A stretch of DNA of 64,000 nt. Origin: Alphaproteobacteria bacterium. Its GTDB lineage: Bacteria > Pseudomonadota > Alphaproteobacteria > Rhodobacterales > Rhodobacteraceae. The translations under genes and the position numbers were made by a program. The notes under the pieces were generated by a model. It was not told the DNA's origin. It did no database searches and was given only the letters and a program-made list of their open reading frames with translations. Shown piece after piece: positions 8,238-16,394 of the stretch. The stretch covers positions 1 to 64,000 of the forward strand of contig JAJRPO010000026.1 of NCBI GenBank assembly GCA_024280735.1, in the 5' to 3' direction. Positions within the stretch are counted from its first letter, which is position 1, and the number at the start of each line of letters is the position of its first letter.

Positions 8238-10354
8238 TAGGCGTATTTTGCTTGAATCTCGGTAGAGATCGCGGCTGGAACAGTGTCATAGTGTGAGAAC
8301 TGCATAGAGAAGTTCGCACGACCGGAAGACATGGAACGCAGGGTGTTGATGTAGCCAAACATATTGGCCAACGGCACGTTTGCATCGATTGCAATCGCGT
8401 TACCCCGTGTATCTTGCCCTACTACCTGACCCCGACGAGAGGTCAGATCGCCAATGATACCGCCGGTATATTCATCCGGTGTTACCACTTCGACTTTCAT
8501 GATTGGCTCGAGCATTTTCGCGCCCGCTTTGCGCATACCTTCGCGCATCGCCATACGACCGGCGATTTCAAACGCCATAACGCTGGAGTCAACATCGTGA
8601 TACTTGCCGTCGATCAATTCCACTTTGAAATCGATCACAGGGAAGCCAGCCAAAGGTCCGCTGTCCATAACGGACTCGATGCCTTTTTGTACACCCGGAA
8701 TGTATTCTTTCGGGATAGACCCACCAACGATTTTGGACTCGAAGGAAAAACCTTCGCCCGGCTCTGTTGGCAGAATGACCATTTTCACTTCGGCGTATTG
8801 ACCTGAACCACCCGACTGTTTCTTGTGGGTGTAGGTAATTTCAGCCTCATGGGAAATTGTCTCACGATAAGCAACCTGAGGCGCACCAATGTTCGCTTCA
8901 ACTTTGAATTCACGCTTCAGACGATCAACCAAGATGTCCAAGTGCAGCTCGCCCATACCTTTCATGATGGTCTGACCAGATTCAAAGTCAGTTTCCACCC
9001 GGAAGGAAGGGTCTTCTGCTGCCAGACGGGCCAGACCCGCAGACATTTTTTCTTGGTCGGCTTTGGTTTTAGGCTCAACGGCAATCTCGATCACAGGATC
9101 GGGAAATGTCATTGTTTCCAGAACCACAGGATCCTGAACGGAACACAGTGTATCACCGGTTGTTGTCTGTTTCAGACCTGCCAGCGCGATAATGTCGCCC
9201 GCAAACGCTTCGGCAATTTCTTCCCGATCGTTGCTGTGCATCATCATCATCCGGCCAACACGTTCTTTTTTCTCCTTGGTGGAGTTATAGATACTGTCGC
9301 CCTTGTTCAGGTGGCCCGAATAGATCCGTGTGAATGTCAGCGTACCAACAAACGGGTCATTCATGATTTTAAAGGCCAGCGCCGAAAATGCCATATCATC
9401 ATCCGCACGGCGGGCAATGTCACGGGTTTCTGTTTCGTCACCGGGTTTAAAGCCCATGTAATCAACAACGTCCAGCGGGCTGGGCAAGAAGTCGATCACA
9501 GCATTCAGCAGCGGCTGAACACCTTTGTTTTTGAACGCGGAGCCACAGAGGATCGGCACGAACGTCATGGCAATTGTACCATTGCGGATCAGTCCGCGCA
9601 GGGTTGCAACGTCAGGCTCATTGCCGTCCAGATACGCTTCCATGATGTCGTCGTCCAGCTCTACAGCCATTTCGACCATCTCGCCGCGCATCACTGCGGC
9701 TTTGTCTTGCAGACTTTCGCGAATGTCGCGAATTTCCCAGCTTGCGCCGAGGTCTTCACCAGCCCAAACCCATTCTTTCATGGTGATCAGATCGACCAAG
9801 CCTTCCAGCTCGGTTTCTGCACCAATCGGGAATTGTACGGGCAAAGGATTGCCGCCAACACGGGTGCGGATCATCGAAACGCAGTTGTCAAAGTCCGCGC
9901 CGATTTTGTCCATCTTGTTGACGAACACAATCCGTGGAACTTTGTACCGGTCAGCCTGACGCCAAACAGTTTCAGTCTGCGGCTCAACACCAGCGTTTGC
10001 ATCAAGCAATGCAATCGCGCCATCAAGAACAGCCAGGGAACGCTCAACTTCAATGGTGAAGTCAACGTGGCCCGGGGTGTCGATGATGTTCATCCGGTGT
10101 TTCGCGGAATCTTCGGTTTCGCCATCAGAAGTGTGCGCCCAGAATGTGGTTGTCGCAGCAGAGGTAATGGTAATACCACGTTCCTGCTCTTGCTCCATCC
10201 AATCCATAGTCGCCGCACCATCATGCACTTCGCCGATGTTGTGGGATTTACCGGTGTAAAACAGAATGCGCTCTGTGCAGGTGGTTTTACCTGCATCAAT
10301 ATGCGCCATAATTCCGAAATTACGGTAGTTATTGAGTGTATATTCGCGTGCCAT
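8237..10354 (-). CDS. fusA: Elongation factor G
   Basis: The product is 705 residues. It starts [31 protein letters not shown], with the P loop AHIDAGKTT, switch [10 protein letters not shown] and NKMD, and continues through domains II-V, including [28 protein letters not shown] in domain IV and [16 protein letters not shown] moves tRNA and mRNA through the ribosome using GTP. It lies 12 bases after rpsG in the str operon. Confidence 0.98.
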   Translation of the reverse strand: MAREYTLNNYRNFGIMAHIDAGKTTCTERILFYTGKSHNIGEVHDGAATMDWMEQEQERGITITSAATTTFWAHTSDGETEDSAKHRMNIIDTPGHVDFTIEVERSLAVLDGAIALLDANAGVEPQTETVWRQADRYKVPRIVFVNKMDKIGADFDNCVSMIRTRVGGNPLPVQFPIGAETELEGLVDLITMKEWVWAGEDLGASWEIRDIRESLQDKAAVMRGEMVEMAVELDDDIMEAYLDGNEPDVATLRGLIRNGTIAMTFVPILCGSAFKNKGVQPLLNAVIDFLPSPLDVVDYMGFKPGDETETRDIARRADDDMAFSALAFKIMNDPFVGTLTFTRIYSGHLNKGDSIYNSTKEKKERVGRMMMMHSNDREEIAEAFAGDIIALAGLKQTTTGDTLCSVQDPVVLETMTFPDPVIEIAVEPKTKADQEKMSAGLARLAAEDPSFRVETDFESGQTIMKGMGELHLDILVDRLKREFKVEANIGAPQVAYRETISHEAEITYTHKKQSGGSGQYAEVKMVILPTEPGEGFSFESKIVGGSIPKEYIPGVQKGIESVMDSGPLAGFPVIDFKVELIDGKYHDVDSSVMAFEIAGRMAMREGMRKAGAKMLEPIMKVEVVTPDEYTGGIIGDLTSRRGQVVGQDTRGNAIAIDANVPLANMFGYINTLRSMSSGRANFSMQFSHYDTVPAAISTEIQAKYA

Positions 10355-10366
10355 TTGTTCTGACCC

Positions 10367-10846
<480 letters not shown>

Positions 10847-10851
10847 CTATT

Positions 10852-11241
10852 TCACTTTTTGTTTGAACAAACGGAAGCCTTGACCACGCAGGTACCAGCA
10901 CCGTCTCTCGCTTCGCACTCCGTCAGGGCGCGCGCATGCGAAGCAGGAGCTGACTTAAAGCCATAGCTAATGCCGGTTTGTTTCATGTTTTTCGAAGTTT
11001 CCGACGCGGCGAGCGCGCCGCAAGAATCCTCTAGCCAAACCCCAACCTTGCACCTGCGGCCACCAGCCGCCTTGCAGAACTTGACAGCTGCGGCCTCAGC
11101 ATCCTTACGGCTGCTATAATTCCAAGCCCGACCATATTTATCGCTCTTGGTGCTATAAGCAATCGCGCCAAATGTAGCGGCAGAAACGGCTTGCGGTACA
11201 GCTGTGAACGCCAGCGCGCAGATAAGAAGAGTACGGATCAT
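10852..11241 (-). CDS. Secreted DUF4189-type protein embedded in the str operon
   Basis: The product is 129 residues. A signal peptide with a hydrophobic core ([21 protein letters not shown]) is followed by [35 protein letters not shown]. The pattern of GAIAYS, spaced alanines and C residues matches DUF4189, a small extracytoplasmic domain of unknown function; about seven cysteines suggest disulfides. Its ATG overlaps the rpsL stop (ATGA), so it is translated from the ribosomal mRNA. I know of no ribosomal function for this domain, so its position is the odd feature. Confidence 0.75.
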   Translation of the reverse strand: MIRTLLICALAFTAVPQAVSAATFGAIAYSTKSDKYGRAWNYSSRKDAEAAAVKFCKAAGGRRCKVGVWLEDSCGALAASETSKNMKQTGISYGFKSAPASHARALTECEARDGAGTCVVKASVCSNKK

Positions 11242-11609
11242 TTCGGCTTTTTAGCTCCGTATTTCGAGCGACGTTGTTTACGGTCTTTGACGCCTTGGGT
11301 ATCCAAAACACCACGCAGTACGTGGTAACGGACACCGGGCAAATCTTTTACACGGCCGCCACGGATCAGAACAACAGAGTGTTCTTGCAGGTTGTGGCTC
11401 TCACCCGGGATATACGAGATCACCTCAAAACCGTTGGTCAGGCGAACCTTGGCCACTTTCCGCATCGCGGAGTTCGGTTTCTTAGGTGTCGTTGTATAAA
11501 CGCGCGTACAGACGCCCCGTTTTTGCGGACATGCTTGCAAGTGCTGTGACTTGGAGCGTTTAACTTTCGGCTGGCGCGGCTTGCGGATCAGCTGTTGTAT
11601 CGTTGGCAT
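11238..11609 (-). CDS. rpsL: Small ribosomal subunit protein uS12
   Basis: The product is 123 residues, [34 protein letters not shown] at the start. The decoding-centre loops [17 protein letters not shown] and [16 protein letters not shown] are intact, with lysines at the positions where substitutions cause streptomycin resistance, so the protein looks drug-sensitive. It is the first gene of the str block and the likely start of the transcript. Its stop overlaps the start of the DUF4189 gene. Confidence 0.98.
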   Translation of the reverse strand: MPTIQQLIRKPRQPKVKRSKSQHLQACPQKRGVCTRVYTTTPKKPNSAMRKVAKVRLTNGFEVISYIPGESHNLQEHSVVLIRGGRVKDLPGVRYHVLRGVLDTQGVKDRKQRRSKYGAKKPK

Positions 11610-11946
11610 AATTGGTTTCCCATTCTACCTGTTTCAAACTCGAAATGGCGCTTGATCTGTGGATCAAACACCGCGAACACGACGACCCGCACATGTGTGA
11701 ATGGATCGTCGCGGTTAATTCCAGAGGATCGAAGCTTACGCCCGGATCATGACCGCCAGATTGTGGCTTGTATAAAAGACGTAAACGCCCCTTAGGTAGC
11801 GCGCATATACGAGGAGTCGTGGAGTGAGTCAACAGGGGAGGTGGGGAAGATAGGCCTGTTCACTCAATTGCCACAGGTATTCTTTAAGGTATAGGGTTAA
11901 GGAAGAAGAAATGCACCGACATTGCACATAATAGGGATTTTCAGTT
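11610..11946. promoter_or_regulatory. Upstream region of the str operon
   Basis: About 340 bases separate divergent rpsL and the Imm32-like gene. The region should hold the main str promoter, but I cannot point to a convincing -35/-10 pair. One small perfect dyad, TTGATC/GATCAA with a 4-base centre, lies at 11652-11667. The 90-aa minus-strand ORF reaching into this region overlaps rpsL in another frame and looks spurious. The rpoC gene that often precedes rpsL is not here. Confidence 0.4.
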
Positions 11947-12198
11947 GTGACATTTACTGTTGAAATTCAGAACCCACAGGACGTTATGGAAAGTGGTCAT
12001 GTCGTTCATATCCTTTTGGACGAAGATGAGCTAGAACAGCTAATTTTTGACCTTGAGGAGATTAGAACAAAGCCAAATAAGTCACTGGTATTAACCTCAA
12101 AAAGCTGGGGGGTAGGTGATTTAGACGAAGAGCCGTTGAGGAACGATACAGTGATCACGCATTTGCTCAAGTTTACAAAAGTTGAAAATACGAAGTGA
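11947..12198 (+). CDS. Imm32-like small protein (putative orphan immunity protein)
   Basis: A GTG start gives 83 residues. The order of an N-terminal strand (MTFTVEIQN), a helix with DEDELEQLIFDLEEI, and SKSWGVGDLDEEP before a C-terminal VITHLLKFTKV strand resembles immunity protein 32, which has a conserved WG.G.L segment. Imm32 proteins normally neutralise a polymorphic toxin encoded next door, but no toxin gene is adjacent. It is acidic and more A+T-rich than the ribosomal genes. The family assignment is from recalled motif pattern and is moderate. Confidence 0.5.
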   Translation: MTFTVEIQNPQDVMESGHVVHILLDEDELEQLIFDLEEIRTKPNKSLVLTSKSWGVGDLDEEPLRNDTVITHLLKFTKVENTK

Positions 12199-12255
12199 CA
12201 TGGTTAAATCTATCCATATAGCCGTAGTGATTTGTAGCTATCGCATAGCTACCCC

Positions 12256-12678
12256 CTAAAACGCTTTAGGAATTTTCAACTGATCCGGAAATGCCAAGAC
12301 TTGTTGAGGGTCTTTCCAGATAATCTCCCCAATATCGGTCAGTTTAATTTCACAAATTGGGCAACCCGCCTCTGTTAATACATTCGCAAGTTCGCGCGCG
12401 CGCCGCACTACACTGCCTTTTTCATGCCTCCAGAAACTGGCATCTTCTTTGAACCAAAAAAGCGAACGCCGTATCTTTGTGTTTCTGACTTTCCCTTTTA
12501 ATTTGGGATAAGCTAGGCCGCCTGCCCCGCCGGCTTTGAACCAATAGAAGGCCTCATCATGAGCACGTTGCAAGCTACCCCGCATCCTTGAAAAATCCAC
12601 GCCATTGCGCGCCTCAAACATACCCAGTTCGGCGTCAAGTGTTGGGTGAGGTCGGTTGGTGACAAAGCGGATGTACAT
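12256..12678 (-). CDS. Unknown 140-residue protein
   Basis: I do not recognise this protein. It starts MYIRFVTNRPHPTLDAELGMFEARNG and contains a central basic, aromatic region (KIRRSLFWFKEDASFWRHEKGSVVRRARELANVL) followed by GCPICEIKLTDIGEIIWKD, where two cysteines form a CPIC pair. No signal peptide or membrane segment is seen. It is soluble and mixed alpha/beta in appearance. It is convergent with the Imm32-like gene, with a 57-base gap, and a perfect 12-bp dyad lies just upstream of its start. Confidence 0.55.
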   Translation of the reverse strand: MYIRFVTNRPHPTLDAELGMFEARNGVDFSRMRGSLQRAHDEAFYWFKAGGAGGLAYPKLKGKVRNTKIRRSLFWFKEDASFWRHEKGSVVRRARELANVLTEAGCPICEIKLTDIGEIIWKDPQQVLAFPDQLKIPKAF

Positions 12679-12709
12679 ATCAATGGAACCTCATGAATTT
12701 AATGGCCCA

Positions 12710-12743
12710 GCGTACAATTCCAAAGTAGTTCGGAATTGTACGC
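12710..12743. promoter_or_regulatory. Perfect 12-bp inverted repeat upstream of the 140-aa gene
   Basis: GCGTACAATTCC and GGAATTGTACGC flank a 10-base centre, with no mismatch. There is no T tract on either side. It lies 31 bases upstream of the 140-aa gene and 35 bases beyond the aminotransferase stop. A further half-site-like GCGTACC occurs at about 12767. Operator, terminator-like hairpin or recombinase core site are all possible. Confidence 0.55.
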
Positions 12744-12778
12744 AAAACCACCCATCTATTTTTGACATAGCGTACCAA

Positions 12779-13915
12779 CTATCGCAAACGAGCTTCCCGC
12801 AATTCCGCTAAAAACTCACTAACCCGTTTCAACCCTTCAACCAGCACATCCGCGCCATTCGCGTAACCGATGCGCACATAGCCCTCCATATCCATGGCGC
12901 TGCCGGGGGTGAACATGACTCCGGTTTGTTCCAGCAGCTGCACACAGAAATTCCGTGAGGGCATGTCGAAATCATATTTAAGCAGGGCGACAGTTGCAGA
13001 TTTGGGTTTTATATAGCTGATCGACGGCTCCCCTGTGACCCAAGCATCCAGCACCGCCAAATTTTCACGGGTGATGCGCTGACTGCGACCAATGATTGCA
13101 TCCCGACATTCCAGCGCAATGCTAGCGAAATGATCGTCGATCATGCCTACCGAAATCGTGTTATAGTCGCGGTGGATCGCCACGGCCTTGATGACCTCAA
13201 CTGGCGCTGCAATCCAACCCAGCCGCAGGCCCGCCAATGAAAACACCTTGGACATGCCCGCCGTGCTGATACCCTTTTCATAAATATCCGCGACTGACAC
13301 GGTATAGCCGTCGCCAGTTTGATCCGTGCCGCGATAAACCTCATCACACAAGATATAGGCACCACAGTCACGGGCGATTTCCACCACTCGCTGTAGGAAG
13401 TCGCGGTCCATCAAGGAACCTGTCGGGTTGTTGGGGTTGTTGATGGCAATCAGCTTGGTTTGAGGTGTCGTAAGCGCACGCAATTCTGCCAAGTCCGGCA
13501 AGAACTGGTTTACCTCACGCAAGGGCAAAATATCAACTTTGGCACCAATGCTTTCAGGAATTGAATAATGCTGCTGATAGGTCGGCAGCACCGAAATCAC
13601 ATGATCCCCTTTTGAGACCAGCGTTTGGTGGATCAACGCATTCGCGCCGATGGTGCCGTGGGTGACGACAATGTTGTGTCGTTTCTGCTGCGTATACAGC
13701 GCGCAAATATTGTCGCGCAAACGGTCAGAGCCCTCAATCGCGCCGTAGGTCATTTTCATGGTCAGCAGGTCATTCAACGCAGAGGCGTCTTTACCGGCGA
13801 GGTCCAGAAGCTCCGAAATAGTCAGCGACTGCACACAGGTTTCCGCCAGATTGAGTTCGCAATTATTCTCGAACGCGTTCATCCAGATTTCGACACCAAA
13901 TTCCCGAATTTTCAT
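12779..13915 (-). CDS. PLP-dependent class I/II aminotransferase
   Basis: GGGAGGA lies 7 bases before the ATG at 13915, so I use that rather than the upstream TTG; the product is 378 residues. Fold-type I features are visible: AINNPNNPTG binding the cofactor phosphate region, ILCDEVYRG with the aspartate that contacts the pyridine nitrogen, and STAGMSKVFSLAGLRLGW with the lysine expected to bind PLP. The N terminus (MKIREFGVEIWMNAFENNCELNLAETC) resembles a subgroup that includes capreomycidine-synthase-like enzymes. The substrate cannot be deduced. It is divergent from the EamA transporter gene. Confidence 0.88.
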   Translation of the reverse strand: MKIREFGVEIWMNAFENNCELNLAETCVQSLTISELLDLAGKDASALNDLLTMKMTYGAIEGSDRLRDNICALYTQQKRHNIVVTHGTIGANALIHQTLVSKGDHVISVLPTYQQHYSIPESIGAKVDILPLREVNQFLPDLAELRALTTPQTKLIAINNPNNPTGSLMDRDFLQRVVEIARDCGAYILCDEVYRGTDQTGDGYTVSVADIYEKGISTAGMSKVFSLAGLRLGWIAAPVEVIKAVAIHRDYNTISVGMIDDHFASIALECRDAIIGRSQRITRENLAVLDAWVTGEPSISYIKPKSATVALLKYDFDMPSRNFCVQLLEQTGVMFTPGSAMDMEGYVRIGYANGADVLVEGLKRVSEFLAELREARLR

Positions 13916-14047
13916 TTGCAATCCTCCCTTGATGTTACCTGCCAGATCGCAAATAGTTTAGCAACAAGCGCGAACACTTCGGCCAGCCTCGAAGCATTGC
14001 ATCCCCTGCCCTGTTAACTTAGCCTGATCACAGCCAAGGACGTCGCA

Positions 14048-14935
14048 ATGACAAAACCCCACCTCCCCACCGAAATCGCCTTTCTAATCCTGCTGGCTTT
14101 GCTTTGGGGGTCCTCCTATCTGTTTATCAAAATCGCGGTAGCTGAAATCCCGCCCCTCACCCTGATAGCCATTCGGGTGTCGGTGGCGGCTGTATTCTTG
14201 CTGGCAGTGGTTTATCTGCGGGGTCATCGCTTGCCCACAGACTTGCCCACTTGGAAATCTCTGCTCATCCTGTCATTCCTCAATAGCACCGGCGCTTGGG
14301 TTTTGCTGACTTGGGGGCAGCAATATATAGACAGCGGCCTTGCCAGCGTTCTGAATTCCACCTCGCCGATATTTGTCTTTTTCATCACCTTGTTCATTAC
14401 CCGCCACGAAAAGATGTCACCGCTAAAACTCGGCGGCGCAATGCTGGGGTTGTTTGGCGTGGTGCTGATCGTTGGCGTGGATGCTTTGAACGGGCTTGGC
14501 ACCCAAGTTCTGGGCCAACTCGCCGCGCTGACGGGTGCCATCCTTTACGCCTGCGCTGCGATTTACGGCAGGCGGTTCGCGCACCTCAGCCCGGCCGTCA
14601 CCGCCGCCTCCACCATGTTATTGGCCTTTGTCTGCCTTGTGCCCGCCAGCCTGATTGTCGATCAGCCTTGGACATTAACCCCCTCAATCCGGGCCATTGC
14701 CGCCGCTCTCGCTCTCAGTATCTTTTGCACCGGCATCGCCTTGCTGATCTATTTCCGCCTGCTGCAAACACTTGGCTCGCTTGGTGTCGCCAGCCAAGCC
14801 TACTTGCGGGCCGGCGTTGGCGTCGGGTTGGGAATGGTGTTTTTGGGCGAGCAAATCACCTTGGTGGTCGGCGTTGGTTTACTGGCCGCGGTATTAGGAG
14901 TTGTCGCGATCAATTTCCCTGCTAGAAAAGAATAA
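14048..14935 (+). CDS. EamA/DMT-superfamily transporter
   Basis: The product is 295 residues with about ten hydrophobic segments in two EamA repeats. The start MTKPHLPTEIAFLILLALLWGSSYLFIKIAVAEIPPLTL carries the typical WGSSYLFIK motif in the first helix. These proteins usually export amino acids or other small metabolites from the inner membrane. It is divergent from the aminotransferase, which could share its substrate, but that is inference. Confidence 0.92.
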   Translation: MTKPHLPTEIAFLILLALLWGSSYLFIKIAVAEIPPLTLIAIRVSVAAVFLLAVVYLRGHRLPTDLPTWKSLLILSFLNSTGAWVLLTWGQQYIDSGLASVLNSTSPIFVFFITLFITRHEKMSPLKLGGAMLGLFGVVLIVGVDALNGLGTQVLGQLAALTGAILYACAAIYGRRFAHLSPAVTAASTMLLAFVCLVPASLIVDQPWTLTPSIRAIAAALALSIFCTGIALLIYFRLLQTLGSLGVASQAYLRAGVGVGLGMVFLGEQITLVVGVGLLAAVLGVVAINFPARKE

Positions 14936-15052
14936 CCACTCAGATTTACTTAAATTTGCCTCCAATTGTTTACAAAACGGAAACAACCCCGTCATTAATT
15001 CGCCTTTTTTTCTCAATACACAACAATTGAGATTGGATATTTGGAGGCCGTG

Positions 15053-16231
15053 ATGGACCATAGCAAACTAAACAAACCATTCGCAGCTTATGTGTTAACA
15101 CAATCATGTCTTGTGGTCATTGTTCTCGCCGCCTCCTTCATTGCCACCCGCCTTTTGTCAGAAAATTTCGGCATTGATATTTCGCGCACGGCAATTTCTA
15201 TCTGGCTTGTTATTCTGTCCCAGCTGCCCACAGCTATGCTTTATGCCAGCCGAGAAGCCCGCACCCTGACATCGGCAGAAGGGTGGATCTTCGGTTTTAC
15301 CTTTGTGGTCATCACCCTTGCCTGCGAATTTGCTTTGCAATTATTGGCAGGCCAGGCTTGGCCGAAAATTGATCTGATCCTGAACCTTCTGATGGCCAGC
15401 GATTGGCAGCTGTTGTTTATTGGCGCCTGTGGCCTTGTGCTTGGGGTCATCATGGCTGCATTCACCTTTAAGACATTGTTCCGATTTTCAGTTCGAAACA
15501 ATCTGGAAGGTGAGGCACCGGAGCAAGACCTCGGCTGGTTGAAAAATGTTGCTTCCGTCAAACCCAGACACGCAATTCGCAAATTCCGGCACCTACGCCA
15601 GAAGCGCAACAGCGTAAAATTGTTCCGGCATGTGTTGATCGGCAGCAATCTTGCGGTTTTTGCGCTTAGTTTTATCGTCTTTGGACCCGCGTTTCTGGAA
15701 ATCCTGACGCTGAGCATTCCCCTGTCGATCTTTTTCACGATCATTATTGTCGCCAATAATCTGGCCAAAACAGCCCCCAATGCAACGAACCTGAAACGGT
15801 GCTGGGACATCTCGATCGAGATATTCCCGATAACCGTCACCTCGTTTCTGCTGCTTGGTCTTAGCAATGTTTATCTGACCTATCTGCAAACCCATGGCCA
15901 AGACAGCAGTATCATGGCGGATATGTCTGCGGTATTTTTGGAGAATAACATAACGCCAACGGATATTTTGCTCGCGGCAACCAATCTGGCAACATTCTTT
16001 GCGGCCTGTCTGTTCGCCAATGCCGGTTTACTGGTGTTGTTTACCCGCTTGATAAAGCCACTGATAATCAAAGCAAATACCGTTCGTCGCCCTACGCCAC
16101 GCCCGCTTAGCATCGACAGAATGGCACCCGTGACCGCAGGCCAAGGTTTGCACGGCTGGACACCTCGTTCACCGGAAATCCTCGCGGTTGTGGCGCGGAC
16201 CAAAAAATCAAAGCGCAATTTGCTCATTTAG
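15053..16231 (+). CDS. Unknown multi-pass membrane protein
   Basis: GGAGG ends 5 bases before the ATG at 15053, so this start is preferred over the TTG at 15041; the product is 392 residues. The first half has four hydrophobic segments (about residues 10-30, 40-58, 72-95, 110-140). A basic cytoplasmic-looking linker follows (SVKPRHAIRKFRHLRQKRN), then about four more membrane segments and a basic proline-rich tail. I do not recognise the family. An inverted repeat TCTCAAT/ATTGAGA lies at 15011-15032 in its leader. It faces the RTX gene, with a hairpin between them. Confidence 0.75.
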   Translation: MDHSKLNKPFAAYVLTQSCLVVIVLAASFIATRLLSENFGIDISRTAISIWLVILSQLPTAMLYASREARTLTSAEGWIFGFTFVVITLACEFALQLLAGQAWPKIDLILNLLMASDWQLLFIGACGLVLGVIMAAFTFKTLFRFSVRNNLEGEAPEQDLGWLKNVASVKPRHAIRKFRHLRQKRNSVKLFRHVLIGSNLAVFALSFIVFGPAFLEILTLSIPLSIFFTIIIVANNLAKTAPNATNLKRCWDISIEIFPITVTSFLLLGLSNVYLTYLQTHGQDSSIMADMSAVFLENNITPTDILLAATNLATFFAACLFANAGLLVLFTRLIKPLIIKANTVRRPTPRPLSIDRMAPVTAGQGLHGWTPRSPEILAVVARTKKSKRNLLI

Positions 16232-16337
16232 GCGAGCAAAGACCATCAAAGGCACCAAGCCAGCCGAGGCAAACAGCAATTGTTGTGCGATTTGATAATC
16301 ATGCGCAGGCACTTGCTGGACAGTCCGGCCACAAAGC

Positions 16338-16371
16338 AATGGCGCGCGGATCGAAAGACCCGCGCGCCATT
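16338..16371. terminator. Hairpin terminator between convergent genes
   Basis: AATGGCGCGCGG and CCGCGCGCCATT form a perfect 12-bp GC-rich stem around a 10-base loop, followed on the plus strand by TAATTTCTT. It lies between the stop of the membrane-protein gene (16231) and the stop of the RTX gene (16395), so it may end both transcripts, though the T tract is weak on either strand. Confidence 0.6.
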
Positions 16372-16394
16372 AATTTCTTACAATAGGGTTGTCT

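Noticed and set aside
8825-10363. 512-aa plus-strand ORF
   Set aside because: It lies wholly opposite fusA, whose protein is fully recognisable; the predicted product is rich in H, C, F and N with no known motif, as expected of an antisense shadow.
11652-11667. TTGATC-N4-GATCAA as an FNR box
   Set aside because: An FNR box is TTGAT-N4-ATCAA; here the spacing between those half-sites is 6, and the gene downstream is rpsL.
11560-11832. 90-aa minus-strand ORF upstream of rpsL
   Set aside because: Overlaps rpsL in another frame, has no family features and no good start signal.
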